Assembly: GCF_016653635.2 (NCBI RefSeq)
Contig: NZ_CP067420.1
Span: forward strand, 763,501-827,500
DNA length: 64,000 bases
Direction of reading: 5' to 3'
From: Skermanella sp. TT6
GTDB lineage: Bacteria > Pseudomonadota > Alphaproteobacteria > Azospirillales > Azospirillaceae
How positions within the stretch are numbered: position 1 is the first letter of the stretch; every line of letters starts with the position of its first letter. A model generated the notes under the pieces. The model had not been told where the DNA came from. It saw nothing but the letters and a program-made list of their open reading frames with translations, and did no database searches. The position numbers and the translations under genes are program-made. Shown here piece by piece: positions 35,871-45,027 of this stretch.

Positions 35871-37033
35871 ACGCGACGACGCCGAGGCTGCGGCTGGTCC
35901 TGCTGATCACCCATATGGACCAGGGCGGCGCCCAGGAGGCGCTGCTGCGGCTGGGGCGCAGCCTGCGCAGCCGCGGCCATGACGTGGAGACCTGGTTTCT
36001 CTATGAGAAGTCGCCGCTTTACCGGAACGAGGACAACATCCGGGTGCTCCTGCCCGTGCGCTCGCCGGGCGCCGCCGGGTACCTGCAGCTCATGGCCCGG
36101 CTGTTCCGGCAGCTCAGGGCGCATCGACCCGACGCGGTGATCAGCTTCCTGCCCCTGGCCAACGGGTTCGGGCAGGCCGTGGCCCGGCTCGCCGGGGTGC
36201 CCCGCCGCGTCGCGTCCCAGCGCAATCCCTCCTGGACCTATACCGCCTGGATGCAGCGGCTCGACAGGCTGGCGGGAACGCTCGGGTGCTACACCGCCAA
36301 CGTGGGCAATTCCCAGTCCGTGGTGGACAGTTTCGCAGCCTACCCGCAGCTCTACCGGCGGCACCTGACGGTGGTCCACAACGGCATCGACTGGCGGTCC
36401 TCGGAGCTGGACCCGGCGGCCGCACGGGCCAGGTTCGGATTGCCGGCCGGCGGGCCGCTGATCCTGAACATCGGCCGGCTGGCCGAGCAGAAGAACCAGT
36501 CCCTGCTGCTCCGCGTCCTGCCGTCCCTGTCGGCGGGGAATCTGGTGCTGGCCGGCGACGGCGGCGACCGGGGCAAGCTGGAGCGGCTGGCCGCCGACCT
36601 GGGCGTGACGTCCCGGGTCATCTTCCTGGGCGAGGTCGCCCGGGCGGCCATCCCCGACCTGCTGCGCGCCGCCGACATCTTCGCCATGCCGACGCTGTTC
36701 GAGGGGCAGAGCAACGCCGTCCTGGAGGCCATGCATGCCGGCCTCGCCATCGTCTCCAGCGACATTCCGGCCCAGGTCGAGACGCTGGGCGGACCGGGGG
36801 AGGACGCTGTGGGCGACCTGCTGCCGCTCGACGACGACGGCGCCTGGACGAGGTCGCTCGAAGCGCTGGTGCGCGACCCCGCGCTGCGGGCGCTGATGGC
36901 GGAGCGGGCGCGGGCGCGGGCGCAACTGTTCACGGTCGACAGGATGACCGACGGGTTCGAACGCCTGGTGGATCTCTCGGCGCCGGAAGGGCGGGTCTTC
37001 AGCCCCCAGGCCGGGCTGAGGCAGCGGAGCTAA
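35867..37033 (+). CDS. GT4 glycosyltransferase
   Basis: 388 residues from ATG 35867, coupled to the preceding GT4 by ATGA. GT-B fold: N-terminal LLITHMDQGGAQEALLRLGR, acceptor-side RRVASQRNP, then the donor domain with LILNIGRLAEQKNQSLLLRV and the E-x7-E motif in TLFEGQSNAVLEAMHAGLAI. It is a paralogue-like neighbour of the preceding enzyme and likely adds the next sugar. Followed by a GT14 gene after 3 bases. Confidence 0.9.
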   Translation: MNATTPRLRLVLLITHMDQGGAQEALLRLGRSLRSRGHDVETWFLYEKSPLYRNEDNIRVLLPVRSPGAAGYLQLMARLFRQLRAHRPDAVISFLPLANGFGQAVARLAGVPRRVASQRNPSWTYTAWMQRLDRLAGTLGCYTANVGNSQSVVDSFAAYPQLYRRHLTVVHNGIDWRSSELDPAAARARFGLPAGGPLILNIGRLAEQKNQSLLLRVLPSLSAGNLVLAGDGGDRGKLERLAADLGVTSRVIFLGEVARAAIPDLLRAADIFAMPTLFEGQSNAVLEAMHAGLAIVSSDIPAQVETLGGPGEDAVGDLLPLDDDGAWTRSLEALVRDPALRALMAERARARAQLFTVDRMTDGFERLVDLSAPEGRVFSPQAGLRQRS

Positions 37034-37036
37034 TCG

Positions 37037-37873
37037 ATGTCACTCGCCTATGTCGTCACCGCCTACAAGCAGCCGTCGCAGTTCGCCCGGCTGATCGATG
37101 CGCTGTGGCACCCCGACGATCACTTCGCGATCCATGTCGACGCCAAGACCCCTCCCGAGGTCCACCGGGAGTTCGCCCGCGTCGCCGAAGGGCGCTCCAA
37201 CATCGTCTTCGTGAAGCCCGTGCCGGTGTACTGGAGCGGCTTCGGCCTGTGCCAGGCCGAGTGGGAGGCGATGAACGCGCTGCTCGGCCGGAAGGGCTGG
37301 ACCCACATGATCAACATCACGGGCCAGGACTTCCCGCTCAAGACCCGGGACGAAATGCTGGCCGAACTGGAGGCCAGGCCGCACGTCAACCACATGCGCG
37401 TGCATCTTCTGGCGGATACCAAGCCCCATTTCCGGCGGCGCTTCCGGTGGGTCTGCGTCGAGATCGGCGGCAAGCTGCGCCGCCTGCCGATCCCCTATCC
37501 CAAGCCCAGGACCTTCCGGAACGACTGGTACGGCGACGGCTGGCACATCCTGACGCGCGAGTTCTGCGAGTGGGCGGCGGCGGCCCCGGTCGCCCAGGAC
37601 ATCCTGCGCTGGTTCCGCCGGGTCAAGCATCCGCACGAGTCCTGGTACCAGGCCATGATGATGTCGAGCCCCTTCGCCGGCACGGTGGACCGGGACAACA
37701 AGCGGATGATCAAGTGGGTGCGCAACTCCGGCAATCCCAAGGTCCTGACCATGGACGACCTGCCGGACCTGCTGGCCTCGCCGGCGTTCTTCGCCCGCAA
37801 GTTCGACGAGTCGGTCGATGCCGATGTCCTGAAGGTCCTCGCCGGCCGGCTGCGCACCCTGGTCCCGGCCTGA
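37037..37873 (+). CDS. GT14 (core-2/I-branching type) glycosyltransferase
   Basis: 278 residues. Bacterial homologues of beta-1,6-N-acetylglucosaminyltransferases (Branch domain). Motifs: LAYVVTAYKQPSQFARLIDA at the start, FAIHVDAKTPPEVH, VKPVPVYWSGFGLCQAEWEA, INITGQDFPLKTRDEM, and the ESWYQAMMMSS acceptor segment. No membrane anchor, so it would act in the cytosol on lipid-linked precursors. A side-branch role in the polysaccharide is inferred from the family. Third gene of the GT run. Confidence 0.9.
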   Translation: MSLAYVVTAYKQPSQFARLIDALWHPDDHFAIHVDAKTPPEVHREFARVAEGRSNIVFVKPVPVYWSGFGLCQAEWEAMNALLGRKGWTHMINITGQDFPLKTRDEMLAELEARPHVNHMRVHLLADTKPHFRRRFRWVCVEIGGKLRRLPIPYPKPRTFRNDWYGDGWHILTREFCEWAAAAPVAQDILRWFRRVKHPHESWYQAMMMSSPFAGTVDRDNKRMIKWVRNSGNPKVLTMDDLPDLLASPAFFARKFDESVDADVLKVLAGRLRTLVPA

Positions 37874-38018
37874 CTCCCGGCCGCCCGCGGCGGCCACGCG
37901 TCACTGTCCAGCTTTCCTTGACGGCGTCCACGCGACTGGACCGGTCATGGAGCCTACCGGCTGACACCACGTGGGGATTCCCGTGGCTGTCCGCGCTCCC
38001 GACGGGGTAATCCGCAAT

Positions 38019-38034
38019 TGGCACGCCGCTTGCT
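38019..38034 (+). promoter_or_regulatory. full-consensus sigma-54 (RpoN) promoter
   Basis: TGGCACGCCGCTTGCT has GG at 38020-38021 and GC at 38032-38033 with exactly 10 bases between, matching TGGCACG-N4-TTGCW. Start expected near 38045, 63 bases before the small gene at 38108. An upstream inverted repeat GTCCAG (37906-37911) / CTGGAC (37936-37941), about 80-110 bases away, is placed like an enhancer-binding-protein site (inference). Confidence 0.82.
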
Positions 38035-38107
38035 CCTTGGGAAGTGCCGGCGGAGAAGCCGCTGAGCCCAGCGATCCACAAAACCTTTCATAGGTCGGGA
38101 GATTCAC

Positions 38108-38356
38108 ATGAGCACCAATGTTGGTATCGAGCAGAGCGGCAAGGCCGGTGGCGACGCTCTCGGTTACTCGGGTTCGTCCTCGACGGGCCTGGGCGGCAGC
38201 GCCAGCGGCATCGCCTCGGCCGGGGGCCTGGGCTTCAACACGGCCGGCGCCTCGGCCACCGGCGGCGACGCCCTCTCCGGCTCGGCCGCCGCGGGCGCGC
38301 TCGGCGGCGACGTCAGCGACAACACCCAGATCGGGTCGATCTCCATCAATTCCTGA
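38108..38356 (+). CDS. 82-residue Gly/Ser/Ala-rich protein, function unknown
   Basis: MSTNVGIEQSGKAGGDALGY begins a low-complexity chain of Gly, Ser and Ala with few charges, ending DNTQIGSISINS. No signal peptide, Cys, aromatic core or membrane helix. Repeated GG[DS]A[LS]SG-like blocks (GGDALGYSGS, GGSASGIASAGG, GGDALSGSAA) suggest an extended, possibly beta or glycine-loop structure. GGGAGA lies upstream of the ATG. It has its own sigma-54 promoter and its own terminator, so it is an independently regulated unit within the polysaccharide locus. Secretion by a leaderless route or a role as a matrix protein is speculation. Confidence 0.75.
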   Translation: MSTNVGIEQSGKAGGDALGYSGSSSTGLGGSASGIASAGGLGFNTAGASATGGDALSGSAAAGALGGDVSDNTQIGSISINS

Positions 38357-38390
38357 TGGGCGAATCCCGGCTTCCCGGGTTCAGCGAAAG

Positions 38391-38419
38391 GGGCGCGGCT
38401 CGATGGCCGCGCCCTTTTT
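38391..38419 (+). terminator. intrinsic terminator of the small Gly-rich gene
   Basis: A 9-bp GC stem (38391-38399 with 38406-38414, 6-base loop) is followed by five Ts. It lies 35 bases past the stop codon. Confidence 0.88.
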
Positions 38420-38434
38420 GCATGGCCTGCCGCA

Positions 38435-39991
38435 CTACGACACGGCGCGGCGGGTGGACGGCCCGGCGGGAGCATAGCCTTCGGCATGGTTCCGCCCGCC
38501 GGCCAGCGCCATCTCCTTGAGCCAGCCGGCGGCGCAGATCCACGACACGGCGATGCAGGGCCAGATCGGCACCAGGTACCGGACGCCGCCGACATCGCCC
38601 AGGGCGGTCATGGTGATGGTCCCGCCATACAGGATCGCGCAGGAGCCGATCATCTGGATTTCCCAGCCGACCGGCCGGCGCCGGACCATGGTCGCCGCCA
38701 TGACCAGCGCCGCGCCGATGCCGATGACGTAGAAGCCGTAATAGACCGCCCGGAACGCGATCACCGTCGCGGTGCCGCGCTGCTCCGTGCCGATGCCGAC
38801 CTCCATCTTCAGCAGCCGCGGCCCCGCCTCGTATTCCCAGCTCTCGTCGCCGTCATAGGGCCACGGGGCCTGACGTTCGACGTCGGCTCGGGCCGCTTCC
38901 GCCTCCGAGGCGGTCATGATCGGCGCGAGGGTCACCAGCGCCATGAATTCCCGGAACGAGAGTTCCAGGTAGCCCAGCGGGTCCTTCTCCACGATCGCGC
39001 CGGCGATGTCGCGGACATGGAGTTCGCGGTCCCAGCCGTCGGCATGGCCGTGGCGTTCCCGGTAGGTCGGGAACAGGACGCCGAAGCGCAGATAGTTCAC
39101 GTAGGTCTGCGACACCAGCGTCCGGGCGCGGGGATCCTCCATGCGGTCCAGCCGGGTGACGACCGGCTCCATGATGGCCGCCAGCTCGGCCACTTCGTCC
39201 TGGAGCGGCGTCCCGGCGAAGTCGCCGGCATGCTTGGGCGCCAGCAGCATGGCCTTGCCCAGCAGGCCGGTGCCGTGGTTGCTGTTGGTCCCGGTGAAGC
39301 CGTGGACCGCATGGTTGACGGCGTTGATGGAGCCGTAGCTGACCAGCGCGGCGACCGCGATGGAGGCTGCCATGCGGATCGGGCCGACCCTCATGGCCAG
39401 CCAGGCATAGACCGCCACCACCGCCAGGAAGGGCAGGTATACCTGCCCGGCCGGCCGGATCACGATGTTGAAGACGGCGACCGCGCAGATCACGGCGAAC
39501 CAGGACAGCTTGCGCGTCCGGTAGAACCGGAGCAGGGCGCCCAGCGCCACCATGGCCGAGGAGGTGATCAGCGATTCGGTGACGGCGATGAAGTTGTAGG
39601 TGGTGGTGACGATGTTGCCGTAGAGCAGGACCGTCAGCACCAGGGTCAGCGCCAGCGAGCGCGACGCGCGGAGCACGGTCAGCGCCAGGAAGACGCTGGA
39701 CGCGAAGTAGAGGGCGGTCTGCACGACGACCGACGTGATCCTGACGTCGCCGATCGCCTGCATCATCACCAGGAACGTCGGGTAGCCGAACACCCGGAGC
39801 GGGGAGAAGGCGAGGTAGTCGCGGGTGTCCGCGGCGATCACCTCGCGCTTGCCGGCCAGCAGGTAGGCCATGGCCAGGGTCAGCGCCAGGGCGAGGACGG
39901 CGACCGCCACCCGTGCCCAGGGGCTGCGCGCCAGCGCGGCATCCAGGTGCAGGATACGGGTCAGCGGGCTGGGGGTCTCGAAGCGCGGCAT
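38435..39991 (-). CDS. polytopic membrane protein of the polysaccharide locus, possibly GT39-like
   Basis: 518 residues from ATG 39991 (an in-frame GTG at 40018 is possible). About ten hydrophobic helices, including AVAVLALALTLAMAYLLAGK near the start and a cluster at the C-terminus. A soluble loop of about 150 residues lies between helices (about 225-400, NHGTGLLGKAMLLAPKHAGD onward). An early periplasmic AADTRDYLAFSPLR has the acidic residue pair seen in GT39/ArnT-like transferases. Overall it resembles membrane glycosyltransferases that use polyprenyl-linked donors, but the family call is uncertain. Confidence 0.65.
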   Translation of the reverse strand: MPRFETPSPLTRILHLDAALARSPWARVAVAVLALALTLAMAYLLAGKREVIAADTRDYLAFSPLRVFGYPTFLVMMQAIGDVRITSVVVQTALYFASSVFLALTVLRASRSLALTLVLTVLLYGNIVTTTYNFIAVTESLITSSAMVALGALLRFYRTRKLSWFAVICAVAVFNIVIRPAGQVYLPFLAVVAVYAWLAMRVGPIRMAASIAVAALVSYGSINAVNHAVHGFTGTNSNHGTGLLGKAMLLAPKHAGDFAGTPLQDEVAELAAIMEPVVTRLDRMEDPRARTLVSQTYVNYLRFGVLFPTYRERHGHADGWDRELHVRDIAGAIVEKDPLGYLELSFREFMALVTLAPIMTASEAEAARADVERQAPWPYDGDESWEYEAGPRLLKMEVGIGTEQRGTATVIAFRAVYYGFYVIGIGAALVMAATMVRRRPVGWEIQMIGSCAILYGGTITMTALGDVGGVRYLVPIWPCIAVSWICAAGWLKEMALAGGRNHAEGYAPAGPSTRRAVS

Positions 39992-40214
39992 GGCGGCTTT
40001 CGCGTTTGATTTCCGCACGGGGGCGGAAAAGGGTGCTTCATACGATCTTCATAGTATTCGGCAGTCCTCGCGAGGACTGCCGGTCTATGGGTACCCTCTG
40101 CTTCGCTTCAGGGAAAGTCACTTCCCGGAATTCTCAAGGGGTAGTACCGGCGCTTGCATCGCGATATTTGGGGAACAGGACGGATCTTCGCCGTGCCGGG
40201 CGATGAAAACGCGA

Positions 40215-40242
40215 AAGGGGCACCGCTGCTGCGGTGCCCCTT
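40215..40242 (-). terminator. intrinsic terminator after sspB
   Basis: A 12-bp perfect stem (40215-40226 with 40231-40242, 4-base loop) reads into TTTCGCGTTTT on the minus strand. It lies about 60 bases beyond the sspB stop. Confidence 0.75.
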
Positions 40243-40301
40243 CTTGTCCTCGCGATCATGTCTTCGCAGTCCGGGCCTCGACGCCCAGCCACGGCGCGGC
40301 C

Positions 40302-40808
40302 TTACTTCTTGCGAAAGGAGTCCAAAGCCACGACTTGGCCCATCTTGCCGTCGTCGGCCTGCTTGGCGCCTCCGGCCTTGGCCGCCTGGCGCTCGGCTTC
40401 CTCGGTCACTTCCTCCTCGATCTCCTCCATGCTCGTCGGGCCCTCCTGGCTGCTCAGCGGCTGGAACTGGAGCGCGAAGGTGACGGAAGGGTCGGCGAAG
40501 GTGGTGATCGCCGCGAACGGGATGATCAGCCGCTCATGCGCGTTGTTGAAGCTCAGCGTCACGCCGAATTTGTCGTCCTCGACCTCCAGCCCGTAGAACT
40601 GGTACTGGAGCACGATGGTCATCTCGGAAGGATACTGGCCGCGCAGGTAATCGGGGATCTGGACGCCCGGATCATTGGTGCGGAAGGTCAGGTAGAAATG
40701 ATGGCTGCCCGGCAGACCGCGTTCGGCCGCCTGGCACAGGGCTTCCCGAACGACACCGCGCAGGGCGTTCTCGACCATCTTGTCGTATCGCAGATACTCG
40801 GTTGCCAT
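40302..40808 (-). CDS. sspB: ClpXP protease specificity-enhancing factor SspB
   Basis: 168 residues from ATG 40808; the frame upstream is Pro/Gly-rich and not conserved. SspB tethers ssrA-tagged proteins to ClpX. The alphaproteobacterial form is recognised by EYLRYDKMVENALRGVVREA, then the substrate-binding fold (HHFYLTFRTNDPGVQIPDYL, YPSEMTIVLQYQFYGLEV, FGVTLSFNNAHERLIIPFAA). The acidic linker (EEIEEEVTEEAE) and C-terminal ClpX-binding tail (MGQVVALDSFRKK) are both present. Length and ends look complete. Confidence 0.93.
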   Translation of the reverse strand: MATEYLRYDKMVENALRGVVREALCQAAERGLPGSHHFYLTFRTNDPGVQIPDYLRGQYPSEMTIVLQYQFYGLEVEDDKFGVTLSFNNAHERLIIPFAAITTFADPSVTFALQFQPLSSQEGPTSMEEIEEEVTEEAERQAAKAGGAKQADDGKMGQVVALDSFRKK

Positions 40809-41295
40809 TACGGGCGCCGCCTCAACCTTAATCAAATCGCTGCCGGACACAGCATCAAATGAAGTGGGGGGCTTCTGTTGCCCGGCGCCCCCCGGACCGC
40901 GCTTACCCATGGTCAGGCAGCGAGAGCCATACGGTTGTCGTTGGCACTTGTAAAATCAGCCCGATAACGGCGGTACCATGCCGGGCGAAAATCATGTCTT
41001 TACCACGCGCGTCGATCCTGATTCGCCCCCGTAGGTCTGCCCGTCCGGTACCGGCGGACAGTTGGAACTGGTGGAGGCGCCGGGTGCCGCCCCCGGGTCC
41101 GCAACGCTTATTCCACATGACGTTTATCGCCATAGCCGGGTGTTGCCCGGCAACTCGAATATAGGCTCTGCGATCGGGAGAATAAAGGGGCGATGTTTCG
41201 GGCAGCCGCCCCGGCGTCCGCGGCATACCCGCTCGCTATGGTCTCGGACGGGTCCAGGCGCTAGAGTGCGGCCGTCAACGAACGCCGGAGAAACC
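40809..41295. other. intergenic region between sspB and thyX
   Basis: 487 bases between divergent genes. A minus-strand frame (40903-41226) is open, but its residues show no family resemblance and codon bias is poor. Promoters for both neighbours should be here; none could be fixed with confidence. Confidence 0.4.
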
Positions 41296-42240
41296 ATGCC
41301 GCTTACCCCGGAACAGCGCGACGAGATCGCCCACCTGCGCAGCGAGGCCGTGCCGACCCGGCGCGCCACCGTGGCCGCGCTGGAGGATATCCTCTACGAG
41401 GCATTCCCCGTGCTCGACCACGGTTTCGTGCGCGTGATCGACTACATGGGCGACGATTCGGCGGTGGTCCAGGCAGCCCGGGTATCCTACGGCCGCGGCA
41501 CCCGGAAAGTCAGCGAGGATGCCGGCCTGATCCGCTACCTGATGCGGCACTGGCATTCGACCCCGTTCGAGATGTGCGAGATCAAGTATCACGTCAAGCT
41601 GCCGATCTTCGTGGCGCGGCAGTGGATCCGCCACCGCACGGCCAACGTCAACGAGTACAGCGCGCGCTACTCGATCCTGGACAAGGAGTTCTACGTCCCG
41701 GCGCCCGAGCACCTGTCGGCGCAGAGCACCGTCAACCGCCAGGGCCGCGGCGAGGTGCTTCAGGGCGGCGAGGCGGCCCGCGTGATGGACCTGCTGCGCG
41801 AGGACAGCGAGCGCGCCTACCGCGGCTATGCCGAGATGCTGAACCAGGACGAGGACGGGGCTCCGCTCGATCCGTCGCGGTCGGGGCTGGCGCGCGAATT
41901 GGCGCGGATGAACCTGTCCCTGAACTACTATACGCAATGGTACTGGAAGGTGGATCTGCACAACCTGATGCATTTCCTGCGGCTGCGCGCCGACAGCCAT
42001 GCCCAGTACGAGATCCGGGCCTACGCCGACATCATGATCGACATCCTGGAGCGATGGGTCCCGCTGACCGCGGACGCCTTCCGGGAATATCGGCTGGGCG
42101 GGGCGAACCTGTCCGCGACCGGCCTCGCCATCGTCCGGCGGATGCTCGCTGGCGAGACCGTCGCCCAGGCGGACAGCGGCCTGAGCAAGCGGGAATGGCG
42201 TGAACTGATGGAGCAACTCGGCCGTTCCCCGGAGCTTTGA
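41296..42240 (+). CDS. thyX: flavin-dependent thymidylate synthase
   Basis: 314 residues from ATG 41296 (GGAG at 7 bases). ThyX makes dTMP from dUMP with methylene-tetrahydrofolate, FAD and NADPH. The ThyX signature RHR-x7-S is in [19 protein letters not shown]. Flavin contacts are in [11 protein letters not shown], and the C-terminal [16 protein letters not shown] is also typical. It is the likely dTMP source here, since no thyA is seen in the window. The N-terminus is about 40 residues longer than Thermotoga ThyX, common in this class. Confidence 0.95.
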   Translation: MPLTPEQRDEIAHLRSEAVPTRRATVAALEDILYEAFPVLDHGFVRVIDYMGDDSAVVQAARVSYGRGTRKVSEDAGLIRYLMRHWHSTPFEMCEIKYHVKLPIFVARQWIRHRTANVNEYSARYSILDKEFYVPAPEHLSAQSTVNRQGRGEVLQGGEAARVMDLLREDSERAYRGYAEMLNQDEDGAPLDPSRSGLARELARMNLSLNYYTQWYWKVDLHNLMHFLRLRADSHAQYEIRAYADIMIDILERWVPLTADAFREYRLGGANLSATGLAIVRRMLAGETVAQADSGLSKREWRELMEQLGRSPEL

Positions 42241-42271
42241 GGGGATAGAAGGTCCCCCAGGAGGAAGCAAG

Positions 42272-43252
42272 ATGAAGATCACCCGCATCGCCGGGGCGGC
42301 CTTGGCGCTGGCATGCCTCGGCGCCTGGGCCGTGGCCCCGGCCCAGGCGCAAGTCCAGAGCAAGAGCGTCGCGGTCACCGCGATCGTCGAGCATCCGGCG
42401 CTGGACGCCGTCCGCGACGGCGTGCGCGACGAGTTGGCGGAGCAGGGCTGGAAGCCCGGCGACACCCTGCGGTTCGATTACCAGAGCGCCCAGGGCAACC
42501 CCGGCACGGCGGTCCAGATCGCGCGGCAGTTCGTCGGGCAGGCGCCCGACGTGATCGTGCCGATCTCGACCCCGTCGGCCCAGGCCGTGGTGTCGGCGGC
42601 GCGGGACATCCCGGTCGTGTTCACCGCGGTGACCGATCCGCTCGGCGCCCAGCTCGTCCGCGACCTTTCGAAGCCGGGCCGCAACGTGACCGGGCTGTCG
42701 GACCTGTCGCCGGTGGCCGACCACCTGGCGCTGATCCGCGAGATCATGCCGGACGCCAAGCGGCTGGGCTTCCCGTACAATCCGGGGGAGCCGAACTCGG
42801 TGACCCTGCTGGAGCTCGTGAAGAAGCTGGCGCCGGACCACGGGTTCTCCATCGTCGAGGCGCCGGCCACCCGCTCGGCCGACGTGCAGGGAGCCGCGCG
42901 CGGGCTGGTCGGCCGGGTCGACGCCGTCTACATGCCGACCGACAACACCGTCGTCTCCGCCCTGGAAGCCCTGCTGATCGTGGGCGCGCAGAACAAGCTG
43001 CCGGTCTTCACGGCCGACACCGACAGCGTCCAGCGCGGCGCCGTCGCGACCGTGGGCTTCAACTACTACCAGGTCGGCCGCCAGACCGGGCAGATCGTCG
43101 CCCGCGTCCTGAAGGGGGAGAACCCCGGCGACATCCCCGTGAAGTCGGCGGAAGGGACGGACCTCTACGTCAATCCCAAGGCCGCGGCGGCGATGGGCAT
43201 CACCATCCCCGAGGGCGTGCTCGCCCGGGCCAGCAAGGTCGTCGGCCAGTGA
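42272..43252 (+). CDS. ABC transporter substrate-binding protein (TrpX-like)
   Basis: 326 residues with a signal peptide to about residue 26 (APAQAQ). The binding-protein family (COG2984/DUF534) is the one whose streptococcal members bind tryptophan or related amino acids. Motifs: VTAIVEHPALDAVRDGVRDE, then PSAQAVVSAARDIPVVFTAV and GRNVTGLSDLSPVADHLALI. It heads a three-gene importer with permease and ATPase directly downstream. The substrate is inferred from the family; no regulatory leader such as a T-box is seen. Confidence 0.9.
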   Translation: MKITRIAGAALALACLGAWAVAPAQAQVQSKSVAVTAIVEHPALDAVRDGVRDELAEQGWKPGDTLRFDYQSAQGNPGTAVQIARQFVGQAPDVIVPISTPSAQAVVSAARDIPVVFTAVTDPLGAQLVRDLSKPGRNVTGLSDLSPVADHLALIREIMPDAKRLGFPYNPGEPNSVTLLELVKKLAPDHGFSIVEAPATRSADVQGAARGLVGRVDAVYMPTDNTVVSALEALLIVGAQNKLPVFTADTDSVQRGAVATVGFNYYQVGRQTGQIVARVLKGENPGDIPVKSAEGTDLYVNPKAAAAMGITIPEGVLARASKVVGQ

Positions 43253-43276
43253 GGATTTCGAATCGATGACCCGGGC

Positions 43277-44176
43277 ATGAGCACCGTAGCCCTGATGGGC
43301 GCCGCGGAGCTGGGGCTGGTCTTCGCCCTGGTCGCCCTCGGCGTCTTCCTGTCGTTCCGCGTCCTCGACTTTCCCGACCTGACCGTGGACGGCAGCTTCC
43401 CGCTGGGAGCCGCCGTCGCCGCGACCCTGATCGTGGCGGGCTGGAACCCGTGGCTCGCCACCGGGACCGCCATGGCGGCGGGGGCGCTGGCCGGGATCGT
43501 CACCGCCACCCTGAACGTACGCTTCAGGATCCTGCATCTGCTGGCCAGCATCCTGACCATGATCGCCCTCTTCTCGGTCAACCTGCGGATCATGGGCCGG
43601 CCGAACGTCGCGATCATCACCCAGGACACGGTGCTGACGCCGTTCTACGGGCTCGGCCTGTCCGACGCGGTGCTCCGGCCGCTGTTCGTGCTGGTCGTGG
43701 TCGCGGCCGTCGTGGCGCTGCTCGCCCGGTTCCTCAACAGCGAGTTCGGCCTCGCCATGCGGGCCACCGGCGTCAACGCCCGGATGGCGCGGGCCCAGGG
43801 CGTCTCGACCGACCTGCACATCTATGCCGGGATGGCGCTGAGCAACGCGCTGGTGGCGCTGGCCGGCGCCCTGTTCGCCCAGACCAACGGCTTCGCCGAC
43901 GTGACCAGCGGCATCGGCACCATCGTGATCGGTCTGGCGGCCGTCATCGTCGGCGAGACGGTGGTGCGCAGCCGGGTGATCCTGTGGGCGCTGGCCGGCT
44001 GCGTCGTCGGCTCGATCCTGTACCGCATCGCGATCCAGCTGGCGCTGAACGCCGACTTCATCGGGCTCCAGGCGTCCGACCTGAACCTGGTGACCGCCCT
44101 GCTGGTGGCCGGCGCGCTGATCCTGCCGCGCCTGCGCAATCCCCTGCGGGCGGGAAAACAAGGAGCGGCGGGATGA
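43277..44176 (+). CDS. ABC transporter permease (TrpY-like)
   Basis: 299 residues with about eight to nine membrane helices, of the branched-chain-amino-acid/TrpY permease type. Recognisable parts: LGVFLSFRVLDFPDLTVDGS near the N-terminus (invariant in this family) and the cytoplasmic coupling segment NSEFGLAMRATGVNARMARA (about 155-174). The start follows the binding-protein stop by 24 bases, and the stop overlaps the ATPase start (ATGA). Confidence 0.92.
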   Translation: MSTVALMGAAELGLVFALVALGVFLSFRVLDFPDLTVDGSFPLGAAVAATLIVAGWNPWLATGTAMAAGALAGIVTATLNVRFRILHLLASILTMIALFSVNLRIMGRPNVAIITQDTVLTPFYGLGLSDAVLRPLFVLVVVAAVVALLARFLNSEFGLAMRATGVNARMARAQGVSTDLHIYAGMALSNALVALAGALFAQTNGFADVTSGIGTIVIGLAAVIVGETVVRSRVILWALAGCVVGSILYRIAIQLALNADFIGLQASDLNLVTALLVAGALILPRLRNPLRAGKQGAAG

Positions 44177-44967
44177 TCGAGGTCAGGGACCTGCACGTCA
44201 CCTTCGGCCGGGGCACGCCGCTGGAGAAGCACGCGCTGCGCGGCATCGACCTGACGATCCCGGGCGGCCAGTTCGTCACCGTCATCGGCTCCAACGGGGC
44301 GGGCAAATCCACCGTCCTGGGCGCGCTGGCCGGCGACGTCATCGCCGAGCGCGGCACCGTCGCGATCGACGGCACCGACGTGACCCGCTGGCCCACGCCC
44401 CGCCGGGCCGGGCTGGTCGCCCGGGTCTTCCAGGACCCCATGGCGGGCACCTGCGCCACCCTCTCGATCGAGGAGAACATGGCCCTCGCCGCCGCCCGCG
44501 GCCGGCGTCGCGGGCTGGGTCCCGCCGTCGGGCAGGGCCAGCGCGCGGGCTTCCGAGACCGCATCGCGGAGCTTGGCCTGGGGCTGGAGAACCGCCTGAA
44601 GGACCAGATGGGCCTGCTGTCCGGCGGTCAGCGCCAGGCGGTCAGCCTGCTGATGGCGACGCTGGCGGGATCGCGCATCCTGCTGCTGGACGAGCACACC
44701 GCCGCCCTCGACCCCTCGACGGCGGACTTCGTGCTCGACCTGACCCGCCGGATCGTCGCCGGCCACGGCTTGACCACCCTGATGGTCACCCACTCCATGC
44801 GCCACGCCCTGGACCACGGCGACCGCACGATCATGCTGCACGAGGGCAGGGTGGTGCTGGACGTCGGCGGCACCGAGCGCGCCGGCCTCGACGTGCCCGA
44901 CCTGCTGGCGATGTTCAGCCGCGTCCGGGGGCAGCAGCTGGCGGACGACAGCCTGTTGATCGGGTGA
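44173..44967 (+). CDS. ABC transporter ATP-binding protein (TrpZ-like)
   Basis: 264 residues from ATG 44173, overlapping the permease stop. Walker A is IGSNGAGKST (about 37-46), the Q-loop is in ARVFQDPMAG, the signature is LLSGGQRQAV, Walker B is RILLLDEHTA, and the H-loop is MVTHSM. The Asp-Glu-His after Walker B is typical. It completes the importer of 42272-44967 and ends at a long terminator. Confidence 0.94.
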   Translation: MIEVRDLHVTFGRGTPLEKHALRGIDLTIPGGQFVTVIGSNGAGKSTVLGALAGDVIAERGTVAIDGTDVTRWPTPRRAGLVARVFQDPMAGTCATLSIEENMALAAARGRRRGLGPAVGQGQRAGFRDRIAELGLGLENRLKDQMGLLSGGQRQAVSLLMATLAGSRILLLDEHTAALDPSTADFVLDLTRRIVAGHGLTTLMVTHSMRHALDHGDRTIMLHEGRVVLDVGGTERAGLDVPDLLAMFSRVRGQQLADDSLLIG

Positions 44968-44980
44968 TTCCGGCCGGGCG

Positions 44981-45022
44981 ATCCACGGACAACCCCGCCT
45001 TCCGGCGGGGTTGTCCGTGGAT
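44981..45022. terminator. 19-bp-stem terminator between the ABC operon and apbC
   Basis: A perfect 19-bp stem (44981-44999 with 45004-45022) closes a TTCC loop, between genes converging within 60 bases. It can act on both strands, although T-runs are lacking. Confidence 0.75.
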
Positions 45023-45027
45023 CGTGT

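Noticed and set aside
40903-41226. 107-codon minus-strand frame between sspB and thyX
   Set aside because: No recognisable family, poor codon bias, and it overlaps the expected promoter region of both neighbours.
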